Positions 21,895-35,358 of a stretch of 64,000 nt of DNA are shown one piece after another. The notes under the pieces were generated by a model. The model was not told where the DNA came from. It searched no databases and was given only the letters and a program-made list of their open reading frames with translations. Every line of letters starts with the position of its first letter. The stretch's first letter is position 1. The DNA is from Glaciozyma antarctica PI12 (Eukaryota; Basidiomycota; Microbotryomycetes; Kriegeriales; Camptobasidiaceae), in assembly GCA_002917775.1 (NCBI GenBank), contig KZ627149.1, positions 661,689 to 725,688 of the forward strand, given 5' to 3'. A program made the position numbers and the translations under genes.

Positions 21895-23517
21895 TCAGAT
21901 ATTAAATACTGGCAGGAGCTTCGACAGATTGATGGCTTGTCGACAGAGTGGGCACTCAGGCTGCAAAAGAAGAGTCAGCCACGCCTGAAAGCGACCATCT
22001 CGAGAAGACGCACCTTCTCCCTCGCCCAACCCACAACGCACTCCCAGCAAACTGGATCACAACCAGAATCAGCACCAGCATCATAACTTCTGAAGAGAAC
22101 GACGCACAGACATGACCACACTCCGTCGCCGTCGGATCCCTCCTCGTCCCCAAGCACAACGTACACCTCCGATCCCTCGCATCCGCCCCCTCCTCCTCCT
22201 CGGGATAAGGCGACGCCTGTTCCGGATCATCCGGATCAAAAACGAGCTCCGCAAGTGGCTTCCCATCGACAGTGAACGTCCGCTTCGGCACCTTCGCAGC
22301 GACTTCTTCGGTGCTAGGTGCTTTTTGGAGAGCGGCGGAAGCGGCGCGGTGGCGGCGGAGGGAGAGGAGGGTGCGGACAGCGAGTTGGACGACCATGAGG
22401 ACTCCGAGGACTTCGTAGGAGGATGGAGGGGAGGTGGAAGGTGCGGAGGCAGAGGCGAGGGAGCGACGCGCTTGAGTTGAGATCTGCGAAGGAGGTTAGC
22501 TCGATTCGCGACTGGGACGGGGAAAGAAGCACGAAGCGAACACCAGCAGCTCGTTTGCTAATGCTGTAATAGCGTCCCCAGAGGTAAAACACGGCAAGAT
22601 GGACGCTCCGCAGGTAGTCCTCCGTGATCGTCTCGAACGTCGGAAGCTCGACCGCAATGCTCGCCAGGCGGTCCAAAAATCGCTGAACAAGCGTCTTTGG
22701 AGGAGGCGGAGGAGGTGCGGAGGCAAAGAGTAGATCGAGAGACGCGTCCTGGAGGCGAGCTTGCTCTGCGGCGTCGTGGCGGCGGACGAGGGATCGGCGG
22801 AGGGAGGCGTAGATGCGGGAGAGGAGGTAGGGCGTGAGAATGTGTAGGGATATGAGTGCTGCTCGTCTCTGCGTCGTTCTTGTCAGCTCGATACTGCTGT
22901 CGCAACCCGAGGAGGGGACGCACCCGAGCAGTAGGCGGCTTGCGCGTTTCGACGGCGTACTGCATGATATCACAGTACTCCTCGCCTAGCGTCTGAGATC
23001 CTGCACGCACCCATACGTTAGCCTGATCCCCGTTCGCAAAGCTCCAGCCTACGCACCCAGCAGGGTCGTGAGACCAAAGTACGCCAGCCGACTCCCTTGC
23101 GTGAGCTCCTTGCTCCACGCCTGCAGCCACCGTGTCCCTGCAAGCAAAGCACCACATCAGCTTCCCCTCTCTACGCTCCTACCCGCCGCTCGTACCCAAC
23201 AAAGACCTCGACACATCCTCGAACCTCTCCGTCAACTGAGAAAGGTAGTAAAGGTCCTTCTGGTTCGCGCGAACTGCAAGCCCACAGCGGGATCAGCTCC
23301 ACCCCTTCTCACCCCTCAGAGCACAGCACGCACCAATCTCCGGCTGAGCCGCACTAGCGAAGAAAGGTACCCGCGTCGGCCGGGAGGGAGGGAGCTGAGC
23401 TCGAGCTCGAGCAGCGACGCCTGAAGGATCTGGTCGGTTCGCTTCGTGGTCGGCGTGTGCTGGGGAGGAGAGTGCTGTGGGCGGGGGCTGGGGAGCGGAG
23501 GTCGAGGGTTCCGACAT
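21895..23517 (-). CDS. PEX10: Peroxisome biogenesis factor 10 (RING E3 ligase)
   Basis: Starts MSEPSTSAPQPPPTALSSPA at 23517. The N-terminal half carries the Pex2/Pex12 domain: an AAQPEIVRANQKDLYYLSQL-like block around 23220-23340, GEEYCDIMQYAVETRKPPTA, and RRAALISLHILTPYLLSRIY. The C-terminus has a C3HC4 RING: RRCTLCLGTRRDPTATECGH, then FCWECVVGWAREK and ECPLCRQAINLSKLLPVFNI. Membrane segments are expected in the central hydrophobic part. Pex10 forms a retrotranslocation channel with Pex2 and Pex12 in the peroxisome membrane and ubiquitinates the receptor Pex5 for recycling. All RING ligands I can see are present. Order and length (about 370-400 aa) suit Pex10. Confidence 0.88.
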
Positions 23518-24162
23518 CGTTGGCGGAGGGAGAGCAGCTCGCCTCGACTTCGAGCGGAGGCGTCGCCGGCTACTTCGTTCTCTCGTTCTCACTCTCGCTC
23601 AGCTCTTTTAACGAGGCGGAAAGCTGTTTGAGCTGCTCCATAAAGCAACAGAATTGTCCCCGCCTCTGCCGAACAGCTGCAATAGGGATGCTCCCCGAGA
23701 CCAGGTCCTCTCTTCGCGTCGAGTGGCAGGGGAGCCCCGCTGGACCGCGTACAGGCTCTCAAAGGCTGGAAGGCGAGCTTATCGATTTGCTCGTGCCAAT
23801 CTGAGACTAGCAGTCGTTGCGTACTCCAGCGTTCTTTCCCCATTCTCTGTCCTCGATCGCTTCGCAAGCGACCTCTCCTCTCCACGCCTGTTGCTCGCAA
23901 CGCTGGTGGCGAGCGTAGAGAACGGAGCAGAAGCAGAAGCAGACGAGCAGGAGTATAGCGCAAGCAGTGTACGCAGCGTCGCAGCGAGATCTGTTGGACA
24001 AAAGTCGAGGATACATTTCGAGTTGGGGTTGCTCCCGATCCACGCAGGGAACTCCACCGGTAGTTTTCAAAGGGGGATGTGAAGGGGAGATGCAGAGAGA
24101 GAGAGAGAGAGGGTACTAGTATGCCAAGATAAGCGAAGGAGAAAGACTATCGCGATGCGAGC
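23518..24162. other. Intergenic region with a GA repeat
   Basis: PEX10 promoter and 3' flank of the RRM gene. Overlapping open frames on both strands (for example 23779-24057 minus) have no motif and I do not call them genes. Confidence 0.45.
24094..24111. repeat. (AG)n microsatellite
   Basis: Nine AG dinucleotide units in a row, just downstream of the RRM gene stop codon. Confidence 0.9.
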
Positions 24163-26093
24163 TCAACGGCGAGGGTTGTACTCGTCAGGCGCTCGGGGAG
24201 CTCCGTAACCGCCTGCAGGCCTGCCAGCGTCGAAGGGAGGGTAGAGGGGAGCAGCGCCGGGAGCGCCAAAGTCTCCACCGCGACGAGGGGAGAGGGAGCG
24301 ACGACGGTCGAAAGGAGGGCCGCCGCTGGGGAAGAGAGCAGGTCGTCAGTTGCCGTTCGAGCGAGAAGCGATAATGAAGAAGCTCACCGATGAGGAGATC
24401 GTCCACCGTATCCGCCCTCAGGCCCGCCTCGGCGGTCGTCCATGCGTGGCGAAGGCGGGCGTCCGTAAGGGTTGTACCTCGGCGCTCCCCGGTCGTCGCG
24501 ACCGGGAATGGGCGCAGGTCCACGAGGATCGTAGCGATCCGCTCCAGGGCCATCGAGCGGAAGAGGTCCACGCGCGTCGTAGGGATCGTGAGGAGCGTAA
24601 GCTGGTCGGAAAGCTTCTCCGACCGGTCCGCCGCGAGGCAGGTCGAACGGAGGAGCAACGGGAGCTGCACGAGTGTCGGCGTAGCGGTCCATCGCATAGG
24701 GGTCGCGCGCGGGAGGAACGTAGGGGCGCTGAAGATCGACGGGAGGGAGACCGTAGCTCGGGAGGGGGGCAGCGGGAGGAGGTCGAGTGGCGGAGTAGGG
24801 AGAGTAGTCGCCCCCACGAGGAGGAGCACTGTCGTAGTAGGGGTCGTAGGGAGGTCGGTCGCGAGCGTCGCGCGGAGGAGGAGCGCCGTAGCCAACAGGA
24901 GGAGCGCCGCGCGAGGGAGGAGCGCCGTAGCCGCCGCGACCAAAGTCTTGAGGAGGGTAGCGAGGATCTTGGTAGGGCTGGGGAGGAGGGCCACGAGAGT
25001 CGCGGAAGTCGTCCCGGTAGGGGTCGTAGGGAGGAGCATCTCCGCGAGGTGGAGCAAGCGGGGGTCCACCAGGCATGTAGCGATCGCCGTCACGACGGAT
25101 AGGATCACGCAGGTAGTCGGGCGTGCCACCGCCAGGAGGGCCGCGGTTGCGTCTATGGAGAAGAAAGGCCAAGTCAGCTCGCGAACGGGAGCCAGGAACG
25201 ACGAGCTGCGGAAAAGAACGCACCGCTTCTCTTGACCAGGAGGTCCGTTGATGTGCATGGGCTTGCGAGCATCAGAAGGGCGATCACTGCCAGGAGGGTT
25301 CCTGATGGGCGTCTTGCCGTCCGCTGAACGCGTGAGAGCCGGGTCAGTACCGTCCTGGGAAGCCAGAAGGAGCGAGAGAACGCACAATCGAGAGCTTTGG
25401 GAATTCCTTGACGAGCATGCGAGAGTTCGACCTTGATTTGAGCGCCTAGGAAGTGGCCCTCGTGGTACTTGGCGACAGCTTCGGCGGCAGAGGCAGGATC
25501 GGTGTAGTCCTGCGAGAGAAGAGAGAAGGCGCGGGAAGAACGCAAAGGAGAGTCAAAACGGGTGTTCGGAATGGAAGAAGGAGTCGAGGAGATTCAGCGC
25601 GCCCTCGTTTTCCACCAGGTTCCTGGAGCCGCCGTCGACGCACGAGTCACGGCTGAGCAGCGGGAGGGGCGCGAGTAGATGGGGAGGAGGGGAAGGAGGA
25701 GGGGAAGGAGAGCAAGGAAAGAGAGCTCACTACAAAGCCAAAGCCCCGCTTGATGGAGCAGGAGCACTGACCGAGTTGACCAAAGCAGTCCTCGAGATCT
25801 GCCAGCGTGGCGGTCTCGGGCAAGTTGCCGATGTAGACCTTGTGCGTGTTGAATCCGCCGGTGAGGAGAGCACCGGCAGCCGTCTGCTTGGGAATAGGGC
25901 GGCCGCCGTGGGGCAGAGAGGACGGGGAGGGGGAAGGCTGGTGTTGATAGCCTGAGTCCGACGTGGGAGCAGCGGGAGCGACGTCAAGAGCGGGAGGTGC
26001 GCCGTTGCCGCTGTCAGTGCCGTTGCCGTTGGCTGCTGCCACGGGAAAGTCTGGAGGAGGAGGGGGAGGGATGGGTCGACCGTTGGCCTCCAT
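24163..26093 (-). CDS. RRM RNA-binding protein with Pro/Arg/Tyr/Asp-rich tail
   Basis: Starts MEANGRPIPPPPPPDFPVAA at 26093. After a Pro/Ala/Ser-rich N-terminus comes one RRM: RNP2 is KVYIGNL, then ATLADLEDCFGQLG, RNP1 is RGFGFV, DYTDPASAAEAVAKYHEGHF and LGAQIKVELSHA. The remaining 60% is a low-complexity tail full of DPY, PRGG, YGAPP and RDD repeats (e.g. DPYRDDFRDSRGPPP, GGYGAPPSRGAPPVGYGAPP), ending APDEYNPRR. Such tails are common in splicing or mRNP proteins that bind RNA and form condensates. Family membership beyond a single-RRM RGG-like protein is not clear. The RRM is split by introns. It shares a 234 bp divergent promoter with PTH2. Confidence 0.8.
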
Positions 26094-26327
26094 TCGTGCT
26101 GGAACGTGGAGCGGGTGGCGGGTGCTGTCGGAGGGTGGCGAGGTTGCTGTCGGGAGAGAGTTGTACCTCTGGCGGTGACTGAGAGCAGTTCGTCGAGTGG
26201 CGTGTGAGTCTGGGGTACAACCAAGAGAACGTAGATGGGAGAAGGGGGAGGAGGAAAACCTGTCAGCGAGGCCGGCCCAAGTTTCTTCTCTCCTAAGCGC
26301 GTCCTCCTCCTCCTTGAGCTCGTTCGA

Positions 26328-27280
26328 ATGCAAACACCTCCTCACTCTGCTCTTTGGGCTACTTGTGTGGCAGTCGGCCTTGCTTCCGGTCTCGTTGGCT
26401 ACGTGAGCTTACCTCAATCGCGCTCGAAGCAGCTCGCTAAACCTCTCCTTCTCTCCACAGTTTGTCGGTCTGGGAGCTAGCCTCAACATCTCGGTGCGCA
26501 CCAGCTCTTGTCGAAGGAGGAGAACAACAAACTGATACCCTCTCGCAGCGATCCGCCCCCAATCCTAGCGATTCGGACTCGGAAGGCTCGGACAGTGATT
26601 CGGAGGACGAGGGCGAGGAGGAGCTGGGGAGCGTCAAGGCAGAGGGAGATGAGCCCTGCAAGCTGGTGAGCTATAGTTTGGAGCCGTAGGAGAGGGCGGT
26701 AGCTGACTCGAGCACGAAACCAGGTCCTCGTCGTGCGGACGGATTTGAACATGAACAAGGGGAAGATCGCAGCGCAATGCGGGTGAGCAAGACGTGCTGC
26801 TGCTCCTGGACGTCTGCTGATATCGTTCATGTATTGTAGGCACGCCACGCTTGCTTGCTACAAGAGCTTGCAGAAGTCGAACCCAGGCGTAAGGCTCCGC
26901 AATCGTGTTGACTCGCTGTTCATTCGCTGACTTCGACTCCTCGCAGCTCGTTCGCCACTGGGAACGAACAGGGTAAGCACTTTAATGCCTCCGTACTTCG
27001 CCGTTCCTGACCTCTCCGCTCGCAGACAAGCAAAGATCGCTCTGCGCTGCGATAGCGAGGAGGACCTTCTCATTCTTCAAGCGACGGCCAAGTCTCTCGG
27101 AATCTGCGCGCGCTCAATACAGGATGCGTACGTCGCATTTCTTCCAAACGCAGACTCGCTTCTGACGAGCTTTCCAGCGGACGGACGCAGGTCGCAGCGG
27201 GGAGTACGACGGTGCTGGGAATCGGACCCGCACCGGTCCGCATTATCAACCAAGTGACTTCCCACCTCAAGCTACTGTAA
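26328..27280 (+). CDS. PTH2: Peptidyl-tRNA hydrolase 2 (Pth2/Bit1)
   Basis: Starts [20 protein letters not shown] at 26328, an N-terminal hydrophobic segment like the membrane or mitochondrial anchor of Pth2. The catalytic core is [75 protein letters not shown], then [20 protein letters not shown] and the terminal VTSHLKLL. These are the Pth2 fold's conserved Lys, Asp and Thr-Gln blocks. An acidic Ser/Glu linker sits between anchor and core. The enzyme releases peptides from peptidyl-tRNA dropped by ribosomes. The stop codon TAA (27278-27280) lies inside the 3' coding end of the convergent hydantoinase-B gene. Confidence 0.93.
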
Positions 27281-30098
27281 TACACCGCTCGTTAGAAGCG
27301 CTTCGGAAGCTGCTCCTGATTCAGCTGGTGTCGCTCCCAACCTCGCTCTCCTCTCCGCTCGAGCTTCTCCCAACCGATCCAGCTCAACAACGCACTTCCA
27401 GTACAACCGCCTACACTCCCTCCTGCGCCGCCCCCCTCTCCGCCACACTCCCCCTCGCATCTCCCCTCCCATGCCCCATCCCCTCCACAACCTTCTTCTC
27501 CCCCCCAACCTCTCCCCACGCTCCTCCTCCCGGCGTACAAATCACTGCTCACCTCATCAGCCCTCCCCTCTCCACCTCCTACGAAGAAACTCACCAATCC
27601 GGTCCCCGCGACCCATCTTGACCGTCGCTTTCCCACCCAGATTGATCGTCCTAGGTACAGAAGCGTTCTCCCCCGTTGGGTAATCACCGTCTTCGACGCG
27701 AGGCTGCTTGATCCAGAGATTTCGGCCAGATTGAGCGTCTCCACCACCGTGGAGGCCGTAAGGACGGAATACGCGGCGCTCTGAGAGGATGGAGCATTGG
27801 ATTGGCCTGCAGTGGGAACGTTAGCGGGGTTGAGGAGGGCGGGAAGGACGGACTCGAGGAATTCGATTTCCTGTAGAGGTGGTTAGTGAGTGGAGAAAGG
27901 GAAAGGGAGGGGAACGCACTCGAACGACTCCGTCGCCACCGTTGTGCAGACCAACCCCGCCCGAGCCCTTGCGAAGACTCATTTGATGAAGGATCGTGGG
28001 GTACCGCCGTTCGAGGACCTCAGGATCAGTCAGTCGTGTGTTGGTCATGTGCGTGTGAACGCCTGCGAGGTGAGATCAGTCTCGCATCGAAAGTCGCAGG
28101 AGCGACGACGAACCCGAGGTTCCTTCCCACGTCGGACCCGCACCACTTCCTCCTGCGATGGTCTGTGTGGGTGGTCGTTAGTCTGCGGAATCGTTTCAGA
28201 TCTTGAACGGCTGCGAACGTACCTCGTAGTAACCGAATCCAGAAACGTGCTCTCCCTGAGCGTTCTTGCCACCGTTCCCGAACGTCACTGCAGTCTCGCG
28301 CATCAGCATTCACACCATCAAAAACCTGCACGCCTTCGCTCACAGTTGTTGCCCAAGTATCGCAGCTCGTCAGCGAGACTTCGCACAGGACGCGAAAAGG
28401 AACTCACAATCTCCCTGCGAAGCCGCCGCGGCGTCGAAAGCTCTGAGAACGACATCCGTAACGCGCTGAGAAGTGCAGACGTTACCGCCGACGACGGCCG
28501 CCGTGTCGGAGGGGTCGAGGCAGCAGCCCGGAAGAAGCTTGACGGTGATAGGAACGAGGCAGCCTTGGTTGAGAGGGATCTGTGGAGCTCGTTCAGTTGA
28601 GCTCTCGCGGCAGGATTGACGCGACGAACGTCTTGGTCGACCATGGCGCGAAGGCAGTAGATGATGGCGGAGTAGGTCACGGAGACAGGAGCGTTGAGGT
28701 TCCTGCGACATTCGGTGAGCTGTCGTTCCAAGACTGCGACGACGGCGAAGACCCACCCAAAGATCTCGGGTCCAGTTCCTTCGAAGTCGAAAACCGCACT
28801 CCCCTCCTCGGCGTTGATCGTCACTCGCAGCTCGATGGGCGTTCCGTCGTCGAGCCAGTCGATGGCGTGAAGCTCGACCTTGCCTTGACGCTCTGCGACT
28901 CCCTTGAGCAGGTTACGAACGGCGAGCTCGGCGTTGTCGCGAATCTGAGAGAGGAGTCAGAAACCTGAGGAGCTTCGCAGGAGGAAGGACGCACGTGAAG
29001 CATGTACGCCTGCACCGTTGGTAGCGAGTACTCTTCGACCATCGTATAGATGAGGCTGACTCCCTGCGAAGACAGCTGCTCGTCAGCAGAGGCGCAGCGC
29101 TCGAAAGGGGGAGGAGCGCACCTTCTTGTTCGCCGCGATCTGAGCCCTCAAATCGCTCTCCACATCACTCAGGCACCGTGTCCCCGAGCAGCCAGGGTAC
29201 TTGGCGGGCTCTTCGACGAGGTACCGAACGAGCTCGTCCCGCTGGTACACTCCCTTCCTCACGACCTTGAAGCCTATGCGATGCCGAATGATCAGCAACC
29301 TTCCCTGTTAGCGGAAAACCACGCACTCTTCATTTGGGCTCCCTCTTCGAAAAGAGTCTTAGAAAGAGGGGGCATGGAGCCGGGCAGTACACCCCCGATA
29401 TCCGCGTGATGACCTCGAGACGCAGTGAAGAAGACAATCTTGCCTTCCTGGAATACGGGCGTGATGCCTGCGAAGAGCGTCAGCTATCGTGCGAGCAAAG
29501 GCCATCGAGCGACGTGCAGGTAATGTCTGGCAAGTGGCTCCCTCCAGCTGCGGGATGGTTCGAAAGAATGACATCTCCCTCGTGGAGATCGTCGCCGAGG
29601 AAGTCAATCTGTAGGCAGACTCAGCTTGATTCGTAGGCGAAGTAGCGGAGAGACGCACCTGGTACCGAACCGCGAAACTCATGCTTCCCTGCGACGCGAT
29701 CGTGAGCAGTCGTCCAGCTACGTTCTTACCAGACTCGCCAGGTGTACAGGAAGGTGAGGCGCGTTGGCAATCAAGTCACCATTCGGCGCAAAGATAGCGC
29801 AGCTGAAGTCGAGCCGCTGCAGTCGATCCGTCAGCTCCACACCTCCCCTAGTTCGAACAGCTCCCCCGCACCTCTTTGATGTTCTATCGCGAGCCAGATC
29901 AGCTCCGCCTTGTCCCTCCACCTTCGCCACTCACAGTGCTGATAGCCGTTTGCTGCAGAGAGCGTCCCATCGCCTCTGCGACGCTCATGAAGCTGGAGAG
30001 GCGGGGTTAGTGAGCGTCCGTCGAGCGCCGGGCACGCGGGGAAGAGCTTGCCGGTTCGCAAACAGCGAGAGCAGAACGGGCGAGGGTCCAGAGCTCAT
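27272..30098 (-). CDS. Free-standing hydantoinase B / 5-oxoprolinase C-terminal-type protein (HyuB)
   Basis: The ATG at 30098 gives [16 protein letters not shown], spliced to [19 protein letters not shown] and NIKE, then [191 protein letters not shown], then [18 protein letters not shown] near the C-terminus. This is the complete HyuB half of 5-oxoprolinase, whose first conserved block in the fused enzyme is SIFGHRFMSIAE. The HyuA half is absent: Rab11 sits directly upstream. A basic tail follows the GGGAWG motif. The ATP-dependent reaction would need a HyuA partner encoded elsewhere. At least ten introns. Confidence 0.88.
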
Positions 30099-30404
30099 AG
30101 TCGAAGTGCCGGTGGTGGTTGGCCTAAGGGAGAGAGCGCAACAGGCGAGTCGGCGCTGCAATCGCGGGCCGTTCGACGGAGTTTGGCCTTGGGCAGCTCC
30201 CTCAAACCTCTTCTCTCCAGGCCAGCGAACGCACTCGATGCCGGCAAAGTAGAGTATGTGTCACAAGGGGAAGAACAAGAGAAATAGCTAAAACGACCTC
30301 GTCTCTACGCCAACTCCCTCTCAACCGTGTCGCCCGCGTTCCCAGTCCATCCCAGCCCCCAATCCCCATCACCCCTCGCATTAACCTCCTCCACCCATGC
30401 ACAC

Positions 30405-31730
<1,326 letters not shown>

Positions 31731-31909
31731 GTCGTCGGCGTATGGTTCGTTAAGGGGAGAAGGGGAGGGAGGGACTTTGAAGGGCTGGCTTGGGGGAGGG
31801 GAAGAGGCAGAAGACCCGCGCCAGCTGGAGGCCAAACTCAACGTCCGCAGCAGACGACTTCAACTTCGACGAGCTAGGCTACTTTCTCCCTTCACTCTAC
31901 TCGCCAAAC
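31731..31909. promoter_or_regulatory. Divergent promoter of YPT3 and the FAM50 gene
   Basis: About 180 bp separates the YPT3 start codon from the split start codon I infer for FAM50. The stretch contains a Glu/Gly-type open frame on the plus strand starting ATG at 31729, but reading it as FAM50 coding puts the downstream exons out of frame. Confidence 0.4.
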
Positions 31910-33467
31910 AGTGAGTCTCTTAATAAGACTGTGCGAGTACCCAAGCTGACGCCCCTCACAGTGTCCGTCGAGAAAGGAAGGCTCGCCGCCCTCGAAAAGC
32001 AACGCAAGGAGATGCTCGTTCGTCCCCTCCCCCACTTCCCGCACATCGCACCCCTCTGACCCCGCCTGCAGGAGAGCTTCGCAGCGCAGAAGAACGACCT
32101 CATCGCCGAGACGGCGCGCAACCGTACCGGCAGCGACCGCTTCGTCGGTAAGACGGACGGCGTCGAGGACTCCCTCAAGCGCTCTACCTACGGCCTTGTC
32201 CAGCTCTCTGATTTCAAGGAGAAGCGGGAAAAGCTCGAGGAGAAGGCGCGGAGGGAGGCGCTGGGTGGGGCTGAGATCAAGTGAGTTCGTCGCATGGAGA
32301 GGGGCACGGAGAGCGAGTGCTGATGGCGTGTGGAGGGGCCTGCAGAGACGAGAAGAAGGGCAAGAAGAAGAGGAAGGAGGGCAAGGTCAAGCTGTCGTTT
32401 GCGCACGACGACGAGGAGGAGGGAGAGCCTGAGGTCGACTCGCGACGAGCGTCCAAAGCAGCTTCGACGTCTACATCGGCTGATGCGACGCCCGCTCCTG
32501 AAGATGGTGCGTTCGTCCTCGTCTATTGACTATACTGAGCTGACTCGCGAAGAACAGATCCCGACCGACCCTCGAAGCGAGCCAAGCTCGGCAAGAATCC
32601 GCACGTCGACACCTACTTCCTCCCGGACCGTGAACGCGAAGAGGCCGAACGTACGGAGCGCGAAGAGCTACGCAAGAAGTGGCTGCAGATGCAGGAGGAC
32701 ATGAAGTTGGAGGACATCGAGATCGTGCGTTCCTTCCCCCTCGCACGCAACACCAGCTAACCTCCTCTCGCAGACCTACTCCTACTGGGACGGCAACGGC
32801 CATCGCAAAGTCGTCACCGTGTGTTCTCTCCTTATTCTTCCCCGTCGACGGTGCTAACCCCGCTCGCTCGCACAGTGCAAGAAGGGCGACACGATCGCCA
32901 TCTTCCTCGAAAAGTGCCGTATCCAATTCCCCGAACTCCGCGCCGTCTCAGTCGACAACCTCATGTACATCAAAGAAGACCTCATCATCCCCCACGTATG
33001 TTCTCCCCTCCTCTCCCACGCACCAACTAACGCCAATCACAGCACTACACCTTCTGTACGCCTCCTCCTCACTTCCTCCCTCCCGCCTCGTACTAACTTG
33101 CACCGCAGACGACTTCATAGTGAACAAGTACCGCGGTAAATCAGGCCCTATGTTCAATTTCGACGTACACGACGACGTCCGCCTCGTCGCAGACGCCACG
33201 ATCGAGAAAGACGAAGTGCGTCTCTCTCCCTCCCTCTCCCTCCCTCTCCCTCCCTCTCCCTCCCTCTCCCTTTCCAAGCTGACGAACGCAGTCGCACGCT
33301 GGTAAAGTCGTCGAAAGGAGTTGGTACAATCGCTCGAAACGTACGTTCTCTCTCTTCGACTGTGCGAGGGAGGCGCTGATAGGAAGACAGATATCTTCCC
33401 GGCGTCGAGGTGGGAGGTCTTTAACCCTGAGGCGGCGAGGGAGAGGTACACGATTCATGGAGATTAG
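31910..33467 (+). CDS. FAM50/XAP5 family nuclear protein
   Basis: C-terminal XAP5 domain: [139 protein letters not shown] and YTIHGD. This matches the human FAM50A domain almost end to end. N-terminal coiled coil: [14 protein letters not shown] and [16 protein letters not shown] (family TVGLVTLNDM block), then a basic and acidic linker. FAM50/XAP5 proteins are nuclear and associate with the spliceosome C complex in animals. The best start is an ATG made by splicing A (31910) to TG (31962-31963), giving [14 protein letters not shown]. The upstream frame continues without an ATG. Confidence 0.92.
33231..33270. repeat. Tandem 10-nt pyrimidine repeat in an intron
   Basis: Four perfect copies of TCCCTCTCCC, with a degenerate fifth copy before them (33221-33230). 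They fill most of the FAM50 intron that follows EKDE. The strict C/T strand could act as an extended polypyrimidine tract. Confidence 0.9.
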
Positions 33468-33781
33468 GCGAGGGGTGGTAGTGGTAGTGTGTAGAATGCT
33501 GGAAGGACTGTTCGTCGACCCGTCGTGCTCGTTTAGCTCTCCTCTCCTCAACTTTGACCGCACACCGAGTCTAGCGAAATCGAGCAAAAGTCCTCAGAAC
33601 CATTTCAGTGGAGAAAGAGGAGGAGGGGTTGTAAAGCGGGTGAGAAAGGGTGGAAAGCCTCGTAGTCAAAAAAAGGGGGGAGCTACGAGAGGTGGGGGCG
33701 AGAGAAGGAAGTGTATGGGGGAGGCGACCAACGATACGGCAAAGGGGGTAAAGACGAGGCAACGAAGGAGGGGGCAACGGT
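33468..33781. other. Intergenic region between convergent genes
   Basis: 3' flanks of the FAM50 gene and the 14-3-3 gene. Purine-rich on the plus strand; no gene seen. Confidence 0.5.

Positions 33782-35358
<1,577 letters not shown>

Noticed and set aside
24350-25235. Long plus-strand open frames (250-281 codons) opposite the RRM gene
   Set aside because: Antisense shadows of the DPY/PRGG-repeat tail; dominated by Arg/Glu/Gly without any domain.
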